Shown here piece by piece: positions 22,368 to 23,438 of a stretch of DNA of 23,438 nucleotides. The stretch covers positions 1-23,438 of the forward strand of contig DAOWFO010000009.1 in the NCBI GenBank assembly GCA_030637965.1, read 5' to 3'. Positions within the stretch are counted from its first letter, which is position 1. The number at the start of each line of letters is the position of its first letter. The notes below the pieces were generated by a model that made no database searches, was not told where the DNA came from, and was given only the letters and a program-made list of their open reading frames with translations. The position numbers and the translations under genes are program-made. The stretch is from Thermoplasmata archaeon (GTDB taxonomy: Archaea > Thermoplasmatota > E2 > DHVEG-1).

Positions 22368-22554
22368 AAATATAATCATTTTTTGATTTTCCATATTCCT
22401 AATTTGTAGCGATTATTCTTTTATTTATTTAATACTTAAATATATATCCTTATTTCACCTGCATAAGTATCTGCGAAATAACTTTTTATATTAAACTTCC
22501 ATTAATCAGTCTTGGGATCACTCTAATAGAATAGTCTTTTTAGGAGGATAAAGA

Positions 22555-22911
22555 TTGCCAGGAAAAAGGATAAATAATAATAAAAATTTTTCAAATTTCA
22601 TTGATAAAAAAATTTCACTAGAAGATATTCCGTTAAAAACTATGAAAGTAACTATTTATGCTTTAAGGTGGATTTTCCTTCTAATATTTTTGTTCATAAC
22701 AATTGGAATTTTTGTGTTATTTATAACTGGTGGGCAAAACTATATGCAGATTATACTTGGTTATAGCATTGCAGGATTTTTCACATTTTTCATGGGATAT
22801 TTTGGATGGATACTTGCACAAGGTATAATTGAAATAATGACTGGAAAAGGACCTAAAGAGGATCGCACATTTTCTTATTATTTCAGTAGAAAAAGGAGAT
22901 ATAGGTTTTAA
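22555..22911 (+). CDS. Two-helix membrane protein of unknown function
   Basis: A 118-residue protein with no recognised family. Hydrophobic segments at about 38-58 and 65-88 should span the membrane. The N-terminus is basic and Asn-rich (GKRINNNKNFSN), and the C-terminus is basic (FSRKRRYRF). The TTG at 22555 is chosen because AGGAGG lies at 22542-22547, seven bases upstream, and there is no better start. It follows the GTPase gene after 187 bases. The family and role are unknown. Confidence 0.65.
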   Translation: MPGKRINNNKNFSNFIDKKISLEDIPLKTMKVTIYALRWIFLLIFLFITIGIFVLFITGGQNYMQIILGYSIAGFFTFFMGYFGWILAQGIIEIMTGKGPKEDRTFSYYFSRKRRYRF

Positions 22912-23135
22912 TTTTTATAATATATTTATTTTTTATCCTATTAATCTTGACACACACCATTGTGTTAATTATTTCTATATTTATATTAAATGATTGTTGA
23001 CAATAAACTAAATATTAAACGACAAATATAATATCAGCACGAATTGATATATTATTAATTGGAGATCAATAATCCTAATCTTGTATTTTTTCTTCAAAAA
23101 TGACCTATAATTTCCGCTCTTTCCAAATTTAAATT
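22912..23135. other. Intergenic region
   Basis: AT-rich, with no convincing gene. It contains a weak inverted repeat, ACACA/TGTGT (22951-22965), and the 3' ends of convergent genes on either side. Nothing else can be supported. Confidence 0.5.
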
Positions 23136-23282
23136 TTACTTTTGCATGATAGCAAATCCAAGCATGTTCTCACAGAATGGGCACATATACATTCTTTCTT
23201 GTTTTATTACCACCAATCCTTTTACCTCTGTTTTAACATTGGCTAAGCTCACTTTCTGTTTACAGTTTGGACAATGTCCCAT
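23136..23282 (-). CDS. 48-residue zinc-ribbon protein
   Basis: A tiny protein with two CxxC knuckles: HCPNC at residues 3-7 and MCPFC near 34-38, separated by about 27 residues. This fits a zinc ribbon, probably for nucleic acid or protein contact. AAGGGAGAT lies nine bases before the ATG at 23282, so independent translation is likely. The frame continues upstream, through one TGA at 23313-23315, into the neighbouring small ORF, so the two may once have been one gene. Confidence 0.6.
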   Translation of the reverse strand: MGHCPNCKQKVSLANVKTEVKGLVVIKQERMYMCPFCENMLGFAIMQK

Positions 23283-23312
23283 TTTTATATCTCCCTTTTC
23301 AAATCTACAATT

Positions 23313-23414
23313 TCAATATTTTCTCTTCTTTGTGTTGTGTAGTTTTGATTTAGCCATTCTTTCATGCATTTCTTTTATTCTTTTTTCTAAATGCTTTGAA
23401 TAATCATCTGGCAT
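23313..23414 (-). CDS. 33-residue charged peptide ahead of the zinc ribbon
   Basis: A short frame from ATG at 23414 with GGTGAGG eight bases upstream, a good ribosome binding site. The product is helical and basic (MPDDYSKHLEKRIKEMHER...), and it ends at TGA 11 codons before the zinc-ribbon start, in the same frame. It may be a real small protein, or the N-terminal helix of a longer zinc-ribbon protein split by a stop. Function is unknown. Confidence 0.5.
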   Translation of the reverse strand: MPDDYSKHLEKRIKEMHERMAKSKLHNTKKRKY

Positions 23415-23438
23415 AATTCCTCACCATTTTAAATCTAC

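Overview
The window is chromosomal DNA from an AT-rich archaeon. The archaeal assignment rests on an LSm (Sm-like) protein, a family B DNA polymerase of PolB2 type, a type II GAPDH-like enzyme, an archaeal-type asparaginyl-tRNA synthetase, a YchF-type GTPase with a Zn-like Cys cluster and TGS domain, a DUF504/MJ1316 protein, tRNAs without encoded CCA, GGTGAT-type ribosome binding sites and TATA boxes about 25 bases ahead of likely transcription starts. A euryarchaeal lineage such as Thermoplasmatota seems plausible, but I cannot fix the lineage from sequence alone. I see no insertion sequence, phage block, rRNA or CRISPR array.

Layout. Bases 1-1920 carry a family 2-like glycosyltransferase and a calcineurin-like phosphoesterase on the + strand. 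Bases 1938-3729 carry glutaminyl-tRNA synthetase and, just upstream of it on the same strand, tRNA-Gln(CTG). Bases 3801-7000 carry an MscS channel, urocanate hydratase, a GC-rich intergenic element that looks like a structured RNA, and LSm, all on the - strand. Bases 7116-11223 run on the + strand: GAPDH-like, HD phosphohydrolase, AsnRS (with its first codons in another frame), acylphosphatase. A macrodomain protein and a small coiled-coil protein follow on the - strand, then an ExoIII-type AP endonuclease on the + strand.

Bases 13125-17703 form a co-directional - strand block of DNA-damage genes: a RecA/RadA-like protein with degenerate Walker motifs, a small helical protein (apparently twice frameshifted), PolB2, a 47-residue Cys-rich peptide, an SRAP (HMCES/YedK) protein and a decayed metallo-beta-lactamase-fold gene. 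The mix of RecA-like protein, translesion-type polymerase and SRAP is reminiscent of bacterial ImuA/ImuB/DnaE2-SRAP SOS cassettes and is the most interesting system in the window.

The right part holds a DUF504 protein, nucleoside diphosphate kinase and a CPBP membrane protease (- strand), tRNA-Pro(TGG), a bactofilin-like beta-helical protein coupled to a YchF-type GTPase (+ strand), a two-helix membrane protein, and two tiny - strand ORFs at the edge, one a zinc ribbon.

Two themes stand out. First, translation: archaea classically make Gln-tRNA with GatDE, yet here a full GlnRS sits next to its tRNA. Second, several genes (AsnRS, the small gene before polB2, the MBL pseudogene) carry single-base indels, so either gene decay or residual assembly error must be weighed when reading them.
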